This document shows positions 20,201 through 27,606 of a stretch of 64,000 bases of DNA, one piece after another. The notes under the pieces are model-generated. The model saw only the letters and a list, made by a program, of their open reading frames with translations, was not told the DNA's origin and searched no databases. Made by a program: the position numbers and the translations under genes. Each line of letters starts with the position of its first letter. The first letter of the stretch is position 1. Source of the stretch: Melioribacteraceae bacterium (GTDB lineage: Bacteria; Bacteroidota; Ignavibacteria; Ignavibacteriales; Melioribacteraceae); contig JAHBUP010000001.1 of the NCBI GenBank assembly GCA_019638015.1, positions 2,822,424 through 2,886,423 of the forward strand, read 5' to 3'.

Positions 20201-20989
20201 CACATACTCATTTAGTTGTTCAATTTGATTTACAGTCATTCTTCTTTCAATTCTGCGAAGCACTGTACTAGGTTTATAAAAAGTAAAATCAACTTTAGTT
20301 CTCTCTCTTAATAAAGAAAAAACTCTGGTTAAACCATCTTCGTCAGAAAGAAAAGCTTGCGGTCTTTCAGTTTTTGTTGAATAGGGATGTTTTACAAGAT
20401 TCATTAATTTCTGTGGAATTTCTTCTGGGGCTAAAATAAAATCTGTTAAACCCGTTGAGATTGTCGCGCGTGGCATTCCATCGAATTTTGCCGTCTCTTC
20501 GCTTTGTGCAATAACTAATCCACCGGCTTCTTTTATTGATCTTATTCCTCTAACACCATCACTACCAGTACCACTTAGTATTATACCAATGGATTTCTCA
20601 CCCTGATCTTCTGCTAAAGAACGTAAAAATATATCTATCGGTAGATTTATTCCCTTGGAATGATCTGAATCTCTTAGTATAAGTTTTCCATGAAATATTG
20701 ATAGATTCTTTTTGGGTGGGATTAAATAGATGCAATCTGGTTCTACAACAATTCCATCTTCTGCTCTTTTTACAATCATTTCCGTTCTTTTGCTAAGCAA
20801 TTCAACCATCAGACTTTTATAATCCGGAGAAAGATGTTGAATTACAATAAATGCAATTCCGGAAGTACGTGGCATATTAGAAAACAACAACTCTAATGCT
20901 TCTAATCCACCTGCCGAAGCCCCGACTCCTACATAATACTTAACTTTATTTTCTATATGGGGTGTTTCATCATTCGACACCACATCCAT
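17297..20989 (-). CDS. CheB-CheR-PAS fusion (methylesterase/methyltransferase), no kinase domain
   Basis: Residues about 18-205 are a CheB methylesterase with its triad motifs: GASAGG (Ser25), VIQHLSPD and GTGSDG. Residues about 215-480 are a CheR methyltransferase with a SAM site ([10 protein letters not shown]), FATDID and [10 protein letters not shown] linker follows, then a long coiled coil built from NEELQ heptads (about 671-712), then four PAS domains to residue 1230. Related proteins often carry a C-terminal kinase; here there is none, and two kinases follow in the same operon. No receiver domain precedes CheB. The frame reaches back to a GTG at 21022. The ATG at 20989 is preferred because TGAGG lies just ahead of it. 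No chemoreceptor gene is present in the window. Confidence 0.92.
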   Translation of the reverse strand: MDVVSNDETPHIENKVKYYVGVGASAGGLEALELLFSNMPRTSGIAFIVIQHLSPDYKSLMVELLSKRTEMIVKRAEDGIVVEPDCIYLIPPKKNLSIFHGKLILRDSDHSKGINLPIDIFLRSLAEDQGEKSIGIILSGTGSDGVRGIRSIKEAGGLVIAQSEETAKFDGMPRATISTGLTDFILAPEEIPQKLMNLVKHPYSTKTERPQAFLSDEDGLTRVFSLLRERTKVDFTFYKPSTVLRRIERRMTVNQIEQLNEYVRLLESHSGEIVILFRELLIGVTCFFRDKEVFDEIYETYLPIIISNPQNRELRFWIAGCSTGEEAYTIAMISREIMEQSGQVCDLKIFATDIDRDAIMNASAGLYSESITADLPPKYLSKYFVKRDDKYQIARSIREMVVFAQHNLAKDPPFTNIDLISCRNLLIYLQPILQRKVMELFNFSLKPQGILLLGTSETTGEMGDLFEAVHNKFKIYKSRGKKHHTINNADFPVLPDVRPISRRLYGSSSVLKGQEEERLLDRIIQSVAEDYITAAIVVNEQMEILHILGDTSGYFKLPIGKLTNDITKMASKELAIPISTGLQKVFHAGNELKYSNIRATLNAEIKNVDLRMKMLPSKKGHLKIAIVYIEESTAPIVPQQKEAATVYDVSLEAEQRIHDLEQELQFTRENLQATIEELETANEELQATNEELLASNEELQSTNEELQSVNEELHTVNSEYQSKIIELTELNNDLDNLLSSTQIGTLFLDENLEIRKFTPEIQKIFKILLNDIGRPVNHLTHMMKNVDIWRVIKEVELNHKPIELEVEADDGNWYFLRVLPYQIGNNTYSGVVLTFINITKLKNIQNDLLGSENKLQSIYKTAPVGVGLVKERVVEEVNDKMCEFLGYSRSEIINRSTKHFYKNEEEFESVGKFIDGQISKHGIATLETEWIKKDGTSIQILLSVAPLEFADSSKGNIFTMLDLSLRNEAIDKALKIEREYKLLFDTMAEGVVYQNRDGEIISANNAAFELLGLTLDQMLGRTSIDPRWKAIKIDGSEFNGEVHPAMIALKSGRPVLGQTMGVFNPKTESIRWININSIPLFKEGESTPHQVYSTFDDITQTISDAKYIIDINKRLDSALKISDLIWWDWNIETNKVIAGNLKSELIGYSEIKGEQELEFWTSKVHPDDYEKTMNAMRDHLSGQKDLYECKYRIKCKDGSWKTFHDKGKIVERDKNDKPTRVIGTVNLINR
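18851..18976 (-). repeat. Six 21-bp degenerate tandem repeats in the CheB-CheR gene
   Basis: Six exact 21-base periods run from 18851 to 18976. On the coding strand they encode the seven-residue NEELQxx heptads of the coiled coil. The third-position differences between units show an old repeat under protein-level selection. Repeats like this are typical of CheB-CheR-PAS fusions. Confidence 0.85.
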
Positions 20990-21137
20990 AAAAACCTCAG
21001 GGAACAATTCAAGTTTAGACACAAGTCTTTGTTAGTATTAATTAAATTGGAATATCTGGTTCTATTTGTCAAGCAGCAATCGATACATAATATGTTAAAA
21101 CAACGAAAAGACCTATGACAAAACTATGACAGGTATC

Positions 21138-22340
21138 TTACTGATATTCAAGAAAATCAATGAGATTATCTGTTATTCCTAATCCGAGTTTTTTCTTTAA
21201 ACGAACTCGAGAGCGTTGGATACTAGTATCCTTAACGTTGGTAAGGTTTGCAATTTCTTTTGTGGAAAATTTTAATTTGATATACGCACAATGTCTTAAA
21301 TCTGATTGAGTTAAACCGGGGTATTGTTTTTTTAATTTGATCAAAAAGTCTCCATGAATTTCCTCAAAATGGATTTTTATTTTCCTCCAGTCATTTTCAA
21401 TATCATCAAATTGATCAAATATTTTCTTCATTTCTTTCTTATCAATTACATTAAACGCATACTTCTTAAAATATTTTTCAAGTTGCAATCTTAGTCTAAT
21501 AACCAATTCATTCTTCTTTGTTATCCTGAGGAATTCCGAAAGCAACTGTTTTTTTTCCTTTACCAAATTTATTTGATCCGTGATATCTGAAAAGAAAGCT
21601 TGTAAATAATGCTCATTATCTTCGTAATAGTCTGAAACAATTAGTTTTAATAATCGGATTTCACCATCATTACGTACTATTCTATGTTCTATTGAGAATG
21701 GAAATTCAATTGTACCTTTTTCAATCATCTCCAGACGTTTTGTTACTTTTCTTCTATCTTTATGAAAGACTCTCTCAATTAACGATTTACTCTTCATTTC
21801 CTGGAGGGTACTTACTCCATGCATTCTAAGAAGTGGATCATTCGCATAAATAATTTCATAACCTTTTGTAATTCCAATTCCAAAAGGAGAATGCTCTATG
21901 AGGTTTTTATACTGTTGATCTTTATAATATTTTTTTCTCTCAATATTTTTTCTTTCTGTTATCTCTCTATTACTTCCCCTGATACCTATCATTTTACCAT
22001 AATCATTGTAAACATGCTGGCATATCTGTTCAATCCATTTTTCTTTACCGTTAGCATCTATGATTCGATACTCAATGGTATCACCATTGCATGATTTTTT
22101 CTTTTTATGAGTAAGGTATTTTTTCTTATCATCAGGGTGAACTATTTCTAACATTTTTTTTTTGTTTCTTACGAATTCTTCCGAACTGTATCCAGTAATC
22201 CTTTTGCAAGATGGAGAATGGTAAATACTTTTACCATATTTATCCTGAAAAAATTCCCAGTCGTAAGTATTGTCTACAATAATTTTATAGAAATCGCTGG
22301 ACTTATAAAAATCGTGTTTCAATTTTTTTTGATTATTCAT
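21138..22340 (-). CDS. PAS-PAS transcription regulator with LuxR-like HTH
   Basis: The 400-residue protein has two PAS domains (about 15-130, ending REITERK; and 140-258, ending FSDITDQ), a helical linker, and a C-terminal DNA-binding region. The latter contains LTQSDLRHCAYIKL, STKEIANLTNV and SRVRLKKKLGL. This is the LuxR-like HTH seen in Bacteroidota regulators that couple sensor domains straight to DNA binding. It needs no phosphorylation partner, because sensing and output are in one chain. It lies about 150 bases upstream of the CheB-CheR gene on the same strand and may be co-transcribed or regulate it. It is the only obvious transcription factor near the receiver-less kinases. Confidence 0.85.
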   Translation of the reverse strand: MNNQKKLKHDFYKSSDFYKIIVDNTYDWEFFQDKYGKSIYHSPSCKRITGYSSEEFVRNKKKMLEIVHPDDKKKYLTHKKKKSCNGDTIEYRIIDANGKEKWIEQICQHVYNDYGKMIGIRGSNREITERKNIERKKYYKDQQYKNLIEHSPFGIGITKGYEIIYANDPLLRMHGVSTLQEMKSKSLIERVFHKDRRKVTKRLEMIEKGTIEFPFSIEHRIVRNDGEIRLLKLIVSDYYEDNEHYLQAFFSDITDQINLVKEKKQLLSEFLRITKKNELVIRLRLQLEKYFKKYAFNVIDKKEMKKIFDQFDDIENDWRKIKIHFEEIHGDFLIKLKKQYPGLTQSDLRHCAYIKLKFSTKEIANLTNVKDTSIQRSRVRLKKKLGLGITDNLIDFLEYQ

Positions 22341-22749
22341 AATTATTAACCTGGTGTCATTTCAATTTTTGAATTCTTAAACAAAATTACCCCCTTGTAA
22401 TAATTAGCTACCTACATAAATCATTGCAATTATTGGTGAAATGGTAAAACATTAATCTCAACTATAGTCCTCTTTAATATTATTATTCTAACTAATGATT
22501 TAATATAAATACTTGCTATAGAATTTCTTAACCCATACCAAAAAAGTCCCCATTGCAAACATAATCTACTGGCGATAAAAAACCTGTTTCGTTGAACCTG
22601 AGGCAAAAATAAATTGAGACCAGCTTTAGAATCATCAATTCACTGTATACATAATTGCATACATTGTCAATTAAACTGAAGAAAATAGTTCGTTTTTAAG
22701 CTGTTTTACAATACAAGCTTTTGATTTCAAAAACCCTTATCTAGAAACG
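22341..22749. other. Intergenic stretch without recognisable gene
   Basis: This AT-rich region separates the PAS-HTH gene from the tRNA terminator. It should hold the promoter of the minus-strand regulator. I see no ORF with coding character and no structured RNA. Confidence 0.4.
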
Positions 22750-22784
22750 AAAAAAGGCTATATTCTTTTCAAATATAGCCTTTT
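22750..22784 (-). terminator. Intrinsic terminator of the tRNA-fMet gene
   Basis: A perfect 13-bp stem (22752-22764 with 22772-22784) closes a seven-base loop. On the minus strand a run of six T residues follows. It lies just after the 3' end of the tRNA gene and is strong enough to act in both directions. Confidence 0.9.
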
Positions 22785-22789
22785 CTTAG

Positions 22790-22862
<73 letters not shown>

Positions 22863-22877
22863 ATGTAATTTTTATAA

Positions 22878-22959
22878 GAACCTTCGGGTTATGAGTCCGC
22901 CTTCATTTCATTTCGGCGAGATAAACCCGACTCGCTACCAATTGCTTCACTTTATCTCG
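22878..22959 (-). pseudogene. Rearranged tRNA-Met-like relic with a 30-nt insert
   Basis: This segment repeats parts of the adjacent tRNA. GAACCTTCGGGTTATGAG occurs at 22814-22831 and 22878-22895, and CTACCAATTGCT occurs at 22841 and 22935. On the minus strand the D-arm-like and anticodon-arm-like parts are separated by 30 bases inserted just before the anticodon loop. The insert contains TTTATCTCG (read on the minus strand), complementary to the 5' end, so CGAGATAAA (22917-22925) and TTTATCTCG (22951-22959) form a 9-bp inverted repeat. The T arm is lost. It cannot make a normal tRNA. Confidence 0.65.
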
Positions 22960-23187
22960 TCAATAAAAAATCAGTTTTATTGATCAAGCTATAGTGTAAT
23001 TTTTCTATTTTTAAAGAACTTTTTAATAATTGGAGGGGAAATATATCCAAGTTGACCGGTAATGTCAAATAATCCTCTGCTTCATCTATAATTTGATTTA
23101 TCTCACAGCATAATGCTTTGATAGTTTTTTCCCCTGTCTGTTTGAAATCAAATTTATAATTTAAGAATAAATTTTAAGGTGATTGTC
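22960..23187. other. Intergenic stretch, no gene recognised
   Basis: AT-rich sequence between the tRNA region and the small membrane ORF. It probably carries the tRNA promoter at its left end and a plus-strand promoter at its right end. No conserved element was recognised. Confidence 0.3.
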
Positions 23188-23289
23188 TTGCTTAAATGGA
23201 TATTTATAATTGGCTTATTCATACTTATCATTATCTTTCTCAAGAAAGCCATATCAATTTTTAAAGACATCAATTCAGAAAATGATTAA
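23188..23289 (+). CDS. Possible small single-pass membrane protein (33 aa)
   Basis: A TTG at 23188, five bases after AAGGTGA, opens a frame reading LKWIFIIGLFILIIIFLKKAI and then a charged tail ending in INSEND. This is one hydrophobic segment followed by a polar C-terminus, a common plan for small membrane proteins. A GTG at 23179 is an alternative start. It lies 36 bases before the beta-barrel gene on the same strand. The call rests on the ribosome-binding site and the membrane pattern only. Confidence 0.4.
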   Translation: MLKWIFIIGLFILIIIFLKKAISIFKDINSEND

Positions 23290-23325
23290 TTTTACCACCA
23301 GTCTAAATTTAATTTTGGGAAACAA

Positions 23326-23856
23326 ATGAAAAAAATAATTCTATTATCATTTATCTTAATTGCATCCATATCAGTTAAGAATTTAGCACAGTATCAGATT
23401 GAAAAACATTATTTTGGACCTTCTTTAGGGCTATCGTTTCTGGGCTCAGTTCCACAAATTGGTTTTAATTATGAGTATGGTATGAAAGTCCAAAATTTTG
23501 GAGATATTGGTGTTGGTGGAATTCTCAGATATTGGGCACATAACGAAGGTTTTTTTGGTGGCGAGTGGAGCTATACAAATTTTTTATTAGGGGCGCAGGG
23601 CAATTATCACTTTAAAATTAATAACCCTAAAATTGATTTATGGGGAGGTTTAGTATTAGCACTCCAAACCGGTTCAGTTGAGTATAAAGGCAATAATGCA
23701 AATATTTATGTGAAACCAAGTTATGGCGGTCTATGGCTCGCACTACAAGGTGGCTGCAGATATTGGATGTCATCAGATTTTGCTCTTGTTGGACGATTAG
23801 GACTCGGAACATTGAGTTATAGCTCTCTCGAATTTGGAGTTGATTGGAAATTTTAA
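23326..23856 (+). CDS. Exported beta-barrel outer-membrane protein
   Basis: The 176-residue protein starts with a signal peptide (MKKIILLSFILIASISVKNLA) and then alternates short amphipathic strands with glycine and aromatic residues, for example FGPSLGLSFLG and GVGGILRYW, ending in the strand FGVDWKF. The terminal aromatic residue fits BamA-dependent outer-membrane insertion. Length matches small OmpA/OmpW-like barrels of about eight strands. No enzymatic motif is visible. A hairpin follows at 23865. Confidence 0.7.
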   Translation: MKKIILLSFILIASISVKNLAQYQIEKHYFGPSLGLSFLGSVPQIGFNYEYGMKVQNFGDIGVGGILRYWAHNEGFFGGEWSYTNFLLGAQGNYHFKINNPKIDLWGGLVLALQTGSVEYKGNNANIYVKPSYGGLWLALQGGCRYWMSSDFALVGRLGLGTLSYSSLEFGVDWKF

Positions 23857-23864
23857 TTTTTACA

Positions 23865-23889
23865 AGGACTTCATTTTAAATGAAGTCCT
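23865..23889 (+). terminator. Hairpin terminator after the beta-barrel gene
   Basis: AGGACTTCATTT and AAATGAAGTCCT form an almost perfect palindrome immediately after the stop codon. The downstream tract is CCCCTTC, not a run of T, so termination may be weak or the hairpin may instead protect the mRNA 3' end. Confidence 0.6.
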
Positions 23890-24006
23890 CCCCTTCTACC
23901 ACATATTCATGTATGTCAAAAAACGCCCCCTCCTTAACCTAATAAAAATATTTTCGTCTTAAATGTTGAGGAAAAAAAACCTTAAGATAAATTAAAGGAG
24001 GATGTT

Positions 24007-24447
24007 ATGAAGGCGCTATTTATGATCCTACTATTGGTTACCGTTACTTCCCTTTCAATTGAAGCGAAGAGAAATCTTGATTCTGAAAGAAGTGCAAAAT
24101 ATGAGCTCATCGAAGCAAATAGATTGCTCGGGCTTCAATCAGATAATCAAGGGTTGCGCGAAAGTTGCGCTTATTTTTTGGGTGAAATGAAATCAAAGAA
24201 AGCTGTTTTCCCTCTTATGGCTATGTTGAGAGAGGAGAACGCTCCTACCTCGTCCAGAATTATTGCCGCACTATCACTTATAAAAATTGGTGATCCTCAA
24301 GGCGCTTATTTTGTTAGTAGAGTTGCGGAATTGTGCGATGATCCTATTACCAAAAAGTTCTGTGAGAAATTTTACAAATCATACCTTTATCATAAAAACC
24401 AGGAAATTAAGGATGAGATTAATGACTCAATTGCTTATGCCGAATGA
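24007..24447 (+). CDS. Exported HEAT-like repeat protein
   Basis: A signal peptide (MKALFMILLLVTVTSLSIEA) precedes a short helical protein of 146 residues. The core RESCAYFLGEMKSKKAVFPLMAML followed by SRIIAALSLIKIGDPQGAYFV has the paired-helix pattern of HEAT repeats, with about two units. Such domains bind other proteins. The start is supported by AAAGGAGGATGTT ahead of the ATG, one of the strongest ribosome-binding sites in the window. It is probably periplasmic. No specific function can be inferred. A terminator at 24458 separates it from the convergent DsrE-like gene. Confidence 0.65.
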   Translation: MKALFMILLLVTVTSLSIEAKRNLDSERSAKYELIEANRLLGLQSDNQGLRESCAYFLGEMKSKKAVFPLMAMLREENAPTSSRIIAALSLIKIGDPQGAYFVSRVAELCDDPITKKFCEKFYKSYLYHKNQEIKDEINDSIAYAE

Positions 24448-24457
24448 GATTTTCTAG

Positions 24458-24495
24458 GAGTCCGGACAAGTTAATAGTTGCCCGGACTCTATTTT
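24458..24495. terminator. Bidirectional terminator between convergent genes
   Basis: GAGTCCGG (24458-24465) pairs with CCGGACTC (24482-24489), followed on the plus strand by TATTTTCTTT. It sits between the plus-strand HEAT-like gene and the minus-strand DsrE-like gene and could serve both. Confidence 0.75.
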
Positions 24496-24497
24496 CT

Positions 24498-24941
24498 TTA
24501 GTAAGATAATGAAATAATTCTGCCGCTCGTAAAATTAAAGAAGTCCTCTTTTGATGCTAATTTTGCTCCCTTTATTAAGTCGAACTGAGTTTTACCTCTC
24601 TCCACTAAACAAATTTCACAAACACCTATTTGCCCTCCTTTGGCAATAATTTTGTCCATCAAGAGTTTAGAGTGTTCAAACTTTTTGTGCTCCATTGTAC
24701 GAGAGGAACCTAGAGGGACATTCACACCTTCCAAATCAAAAAATATATAAACATCATGGTCTTCTACCATTTTTAATGCTAAAGTAAGTGCCATTAAAAC
24801 ACTTGCCGGATTTTGTGGGCCGCTAGAAATATGGATAAATACTCCATCTGAAGCAGTATTAAATTTTGGTTCTCCTGCAAACAATTCTAAACTCAAAAAA
24901 GAAAATAATAATAGAAAGGCAACCGACTTTGTGATTTTCAT
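24498..24941 (-). CDS. Exported DsrE/DsrF-like protein
   Basis: After a signal peptide (MKITKSVAFLLLFSFLSLELFA) the protein has a DsrE-type core. It contains GVFIHISSGPQNPASVLMAL, a strand VYIFFDLEGV, the segment GVCEICLVERGK and a final GRIISLSY. DsrE-fold proteins handle sulfur or bind small molecules through conserved cysteines; here two cysteines lie in CEIC. An exported member is less common than cytosolic Tus/Dsr proteins. The ATG at 24941 is preferred over the one at 24953 because GGAG from the latter lies just ahead of it. It lies 13 bases after the lipoprotein gene and is probably co-transcribed with it. Confidence 0.75.
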   Translation of the reverse strand: MKITKSVAFLLLFSFLSLELFAGEPKFNTASDGVFIHISSGPQNPASVLMALTLALKMVEDHDVYIFFDLEGVNVPLGSSRTMEHKKFEHSKLLMDKIIAKGGQIGVCEICLVERGKTQFDLIKGAKLASKEDFFNFTSGRIISLSY

Positions 24942-24954
24942 TTTGAACTCCATG

Positions 24955-25359
24955 TTAATCGTATGATTTTGGGTTTATATAAAAATACTCACTGAGTGCT
25001 GATTTAATAGGAGAATCAATATCAAATATTTCGATTCTATAATGGACTGACCCTCTTAAATCTGAGGGGATCTGCCAGATATATTTCCCATTGTTTTCTG
25101 CGGCTAAAGAAATAATATTTTTCAATTCGGTTTTTCTGTACAATCTGATCTGTAATCTTTTACTTTCTGATGGGAAATTCCACTCAATAGTTTTCGAAGT
25201 CCCTTGTGTTAAAACTTCCCCAAATTTTGGGCTAATTATTTTTATTTCTAAACTCTGCTCAGTTCCAGTTATATTTTCTTCTTCCGGTTCATTAATAAAG
25301 CGGTCTGAGCAACCTAATAAAATTATGCAAATTGTTAAGGTATACATGAAATTTTTCAT
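24955..25359 (-). CDS. Lipoprotein with an Ig-like (Kre9/KNH-type) domain
   Basis: A lipobox (ILLGC, Cys in the first 20 residues) marks it as a lipoprotein. The mature part has ISPKFGEVLTQGTSKTIEWN and later YIWQIPSDL and YRIEIFD, matching the small Ig-like domain found in Ser/Thr-rich cell-wall proteins and in many Bacteroidota surface proteins. Length is 134 residues. The frame extends to TTG at 25371, but TTGAGGTGT just before the ATG at 25359 is a likely ribosome-binding site, so the ATG is chosen. It is probably an envelope accessory protein co-expressed with the DsrE-like protein. Confidence 0.7.
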   Translation of the reverse strand: MKNFMYTLTICIILLGCSDRFINEPEEENITGTEQSLEIKIISPKFGEVLTQGTSKTIEWNFPSESKRLQIRLYRKTELKNIISLAAENNGKYIWQIPSDLRGSVHYRIEIFDIDSPIKSALSEYFYINPKSYD

Positions 25360-25615
25360 ACTACACCTCAATGTTATAATTATAATTTTTTAAAAATTGT
25401 GAATTTCCGTAAGGTAACCTAGCTTCAATAAAATTACCCGCCACAGGTTGGGATATGTCTGAGGATTTAAACTGATTAAAATCAATTAATATCGGTAAGA
25501 GAGCTAACAGACTTATGAACGAAGTAATAACTTCTAATTCCAATTTAAGCTCATATCATTTATAAGCAAAATAAGAATAAGCAGACAAACTTAAAAATAA
25601 TTTAATAACTCAATT

Positions 25616-26581
25616 TTATTTATAAAATTCGTACTCATACACTCCGTAAAAAGCGGGTTTATCTTCTGCAGTATAGCGCACCTCTTCTTTCTGCATTCCA
25701 TTCTTATCATATGTAAATTTTACTTTAAACTGACGAACTCCCTCAGTTGTGATTAGTTCATCAAGTAGTAAGTCCCCATTATCATTGTAAATATAAGTTC
25801 TTCTATATTGCGGATTAACATGCTCAATTAAGTTGCCTTTGTCATCATATTTATATGTAACCAAAATATTTCCCGCTGGTGTTTTAGTTTCTTCTTTAAC
25901 AATAAGTCCCATTTCATTATATGTAAGATCAACTTCTTGAGATATTTTTCCATCAAATCCCTTGTGGATACTTTTACTAACATTACCATTATGAAGAAAA
26001 GTCTGAGTATTCACAATATCCCCTTTTGGAGAATAATTTTTTATTTCCTTAAAGTTATTGTTTTTATCATATTCAGAGACACTTCTAACTTCTACTGCAC
26101 CCCGTTGATTAATAATCACCTGTTCAATCTCATTTCCATTTTTATCAAAAACCGTTTGTCTTTTACCCATCATCACATCTTGTCCATTACGGGTAATCAT
26201 TTCTATAACTCTTCCCTCCTCATCATACTTAAAAGAATAAACAAGATCGATTTCACCGGTGCTTTTGTATCTGATATGCTCAGTTCTTAAACCATTTTTA
26301 TCAAATGAGATTTTTTCTACGAGAGTTCTATCCTCCGGCAGTGTGCCATCATATTTATAGAATGTTACATACTTATATCTTGCCTTAATTTTTTTCTCTT
26401 TTTGTTTTATTAGTTCTTTTTTGTCCTGTTCAACAATTTTATTTCTCTTAAAGGATGGTCCGCTTTTAAATGCCACTTCGGAATTATCTTGAGATTTCCC
26501 ACAACTAGTAAAAACAAATAATAGAAGAGCGGGTAATACAATATTACTTAACTTATTAATTGATTTAAGAATTGATTTCAT
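25616..26581 (-). CDS. Lipoprotein with YD/RHS-like repeats
   Basis: The signal region ends in a lipobox (FVFTSCGKS). The 321-residue protein then consists of repeats of about 20-25 residues with the pattern Y.YDE.GR., such as FKYDEEGRVIEM, FDKNGNEIEQV, YKYDDKGNLIEH and YIYNDNGDLLLD. These resemble YD repeats of RHS proteins but are too few and too short for a toxin-delivering shell. Small lipoproteins of this kind occur widely in Bacteroidota with unknown roles. No C-terminal toxin or core domain is present. Confidence 0.7.
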   Translation of the reverse strand: MKSILKSINKLSNIVLPALLLFVFTSCGKSQDNSEVAFKSGPSFKRNKIVEQDKKELIKQKEKKIKARYKYVTFYKYDGTLPEDRTLVEKISFDKNGLRTEHIRYKSTGEIDLVYSFKYDEEGRVIEMITRNGQDVMMGKRQTVFDKNGNEIEQVIINQRGAVEVRSVSEYDKNNNFKEIKNYSPKGDIVNTQTFLHNGNVSKSIHKGFDGKISQEVDLTYNEMGLIVKEETKTPAGNILVTYKYDDKGNLIEHVNPQYRRTYIYNDNGDLLLDELITTEGVRQFKVKFTYDKNGMQKEEVRYTAEDKPAFYGVYEYEFYK

Positions 26582-26646
26582 ACTTCTCCAATTTCCAATT
26601 GTTTATAAATTATAGATGTAACTATCGACCTGGGGATAAATAATAT

Positions 26647-27606
26647 TTATTCAGGAAATACTATCTGTAGATCATCAAGTTTTCTTTTTCTCTCTCTTTT
26701 TTCATTTCTGCGTTCTCTGAATAATTGACCAATTTCGGCACCTAAAATTAGAAGTACCGATGAATAAAATATCCAGAGCAGAACTGCAATCATTAAAACG
26801 AACGCTCCATAGAATGGATTGGTTCCCAAAAAGTTATATACATAATAACCGAATATACTCCGAGCTACTTCCCATAAAATCATAGTCCATAATGCACTCA
26901 CGGCGGGGACTGTTCTCCCGAGCGGTTCATACGGGATAAAGTAGTAGAGTAAATAGAATAAAAAGAACATCACTAAAAGAGATGAAAAGTAAACAAGTAT
27001 GTTAATGAGTGAATCGAGCTCATAAATTTTTAATAATCGTACAGTATCTGTAACATCACTTAACACATTTAAAGTTGGGATTAAAAATGTGAAGAACAAA
27101 ATAATCAATAGGAGAAGGGCTGTCATCACTATATCACGAAAAAACACGTAGATAAATCCCTTCTGAATTTTTGTATGAAAAATTTGATTTAAGATTGTTC
27201 TCAAACTGGTAAATATCCAGCTTGCGGTAATCATCAAACCAAACACACCTATAATTCCCGCTATGTTGCTGTAATTTTTAACCTCGGGTAAACGCGATAA
27301 TATTATTTTTTTCACATAATCGGCATAAGCTGGATAAGGTATGACCTGTTCAATTAAGTTAATAACCTGGACCTGAATAGTAGATTGATCAACTAGCGTT
27401 CCGAATAAAAAGAATACAAGTAAAATAAACGGAATCATTCCTATTAAAAGAGAAAACGAAATTCCGGATGCCGCAAAGAATAAATTATGTTCATCAATTC
27501 TTTTTACTAGACCAAACAGATAATGCCTAATAAAACCTATGATATACTTAACTGTTTTAAGCTCAATAAAATTTCTAATATGCTTGTAAAATTTAATGAG
27601 AGACAT
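26647..27606 (-). CDS. YihY/BrkB family inner-membrane protein
   Basis: The 319-residue protein has about six membrane segments in the YihY/BrkB arrangement, beginning with [21 protein letters not shown] and including [16 protein letters not shown], a conserved family region. A charged C-terminal tail ([14 protein letters not shown]) is cytosolic. The family's biochemical role is not established. The start lies inside the purL 3' end with a 14-base overlap (ATGAATGTCTCTCATTAA), so translation is probably coupled to purL. Confidence 0.9.
   Translation of the reverse strand: MSLIKFYKHIRNFIELKTVKYIIGFIRHYLFGLVKRIDEHNLFFAASGISFSLLIGMIPFILLVFFLFGTLVDQSTIQVQVINLIEQVIPYPAYADYVKKIILSRLPEVKNYSNIAGIIGVFGLMITASWIFTSLRTILNQIFHTKIQKGFIYVFFRDIVMTALLLLIILFFTFLIPTLNVLSDVTDTVRLLKIYELDSLINILVYFSSLLVMFFLFYLLYYFIPYEPLGRTVPAVSALWTMILWEVARSIFGYYVYNFLGTNPFYGAFVLMIAVLLWIFYSSVLLILGAEIGQLFRERRNEKRERKRKLDDLQIVFPE

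Noticed and set aside
1174..22340. Chemotaxis operon
   Set aside because: Only CheB and CheR domains are present. No CheA, CheW, CheY or methyl-accepting receptor is encoded in the window, so a chemotaxis role cannot be claimed.
22878..22959. Second intact tRNA-Met with an intron
   Set aside because: The T arm and a normal acceptor stem are absent and the 5' end pairs with the insert instead, so removing the insert would not restore a cloverleaf.
25361..25543. 60-codon minus-strand ORF ending just before the Ig-like lipoprotein gene
   Set aside because: It starts at a TTG without a ribosome-binding run and has no recognisable domain. The hydrophobic start (ITSFISLLALLPILI) and its stop next to the following ATG are suggestive, but not enough to call it a gene.
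25616..26581. RHS toxin or contact-dependent inhibition gene
   Set aside because: The YD-like repeats are few, the protein is a 321-residue lipoprotein, and there is no RHS core motif, C-terminal toxin or immunity gene.
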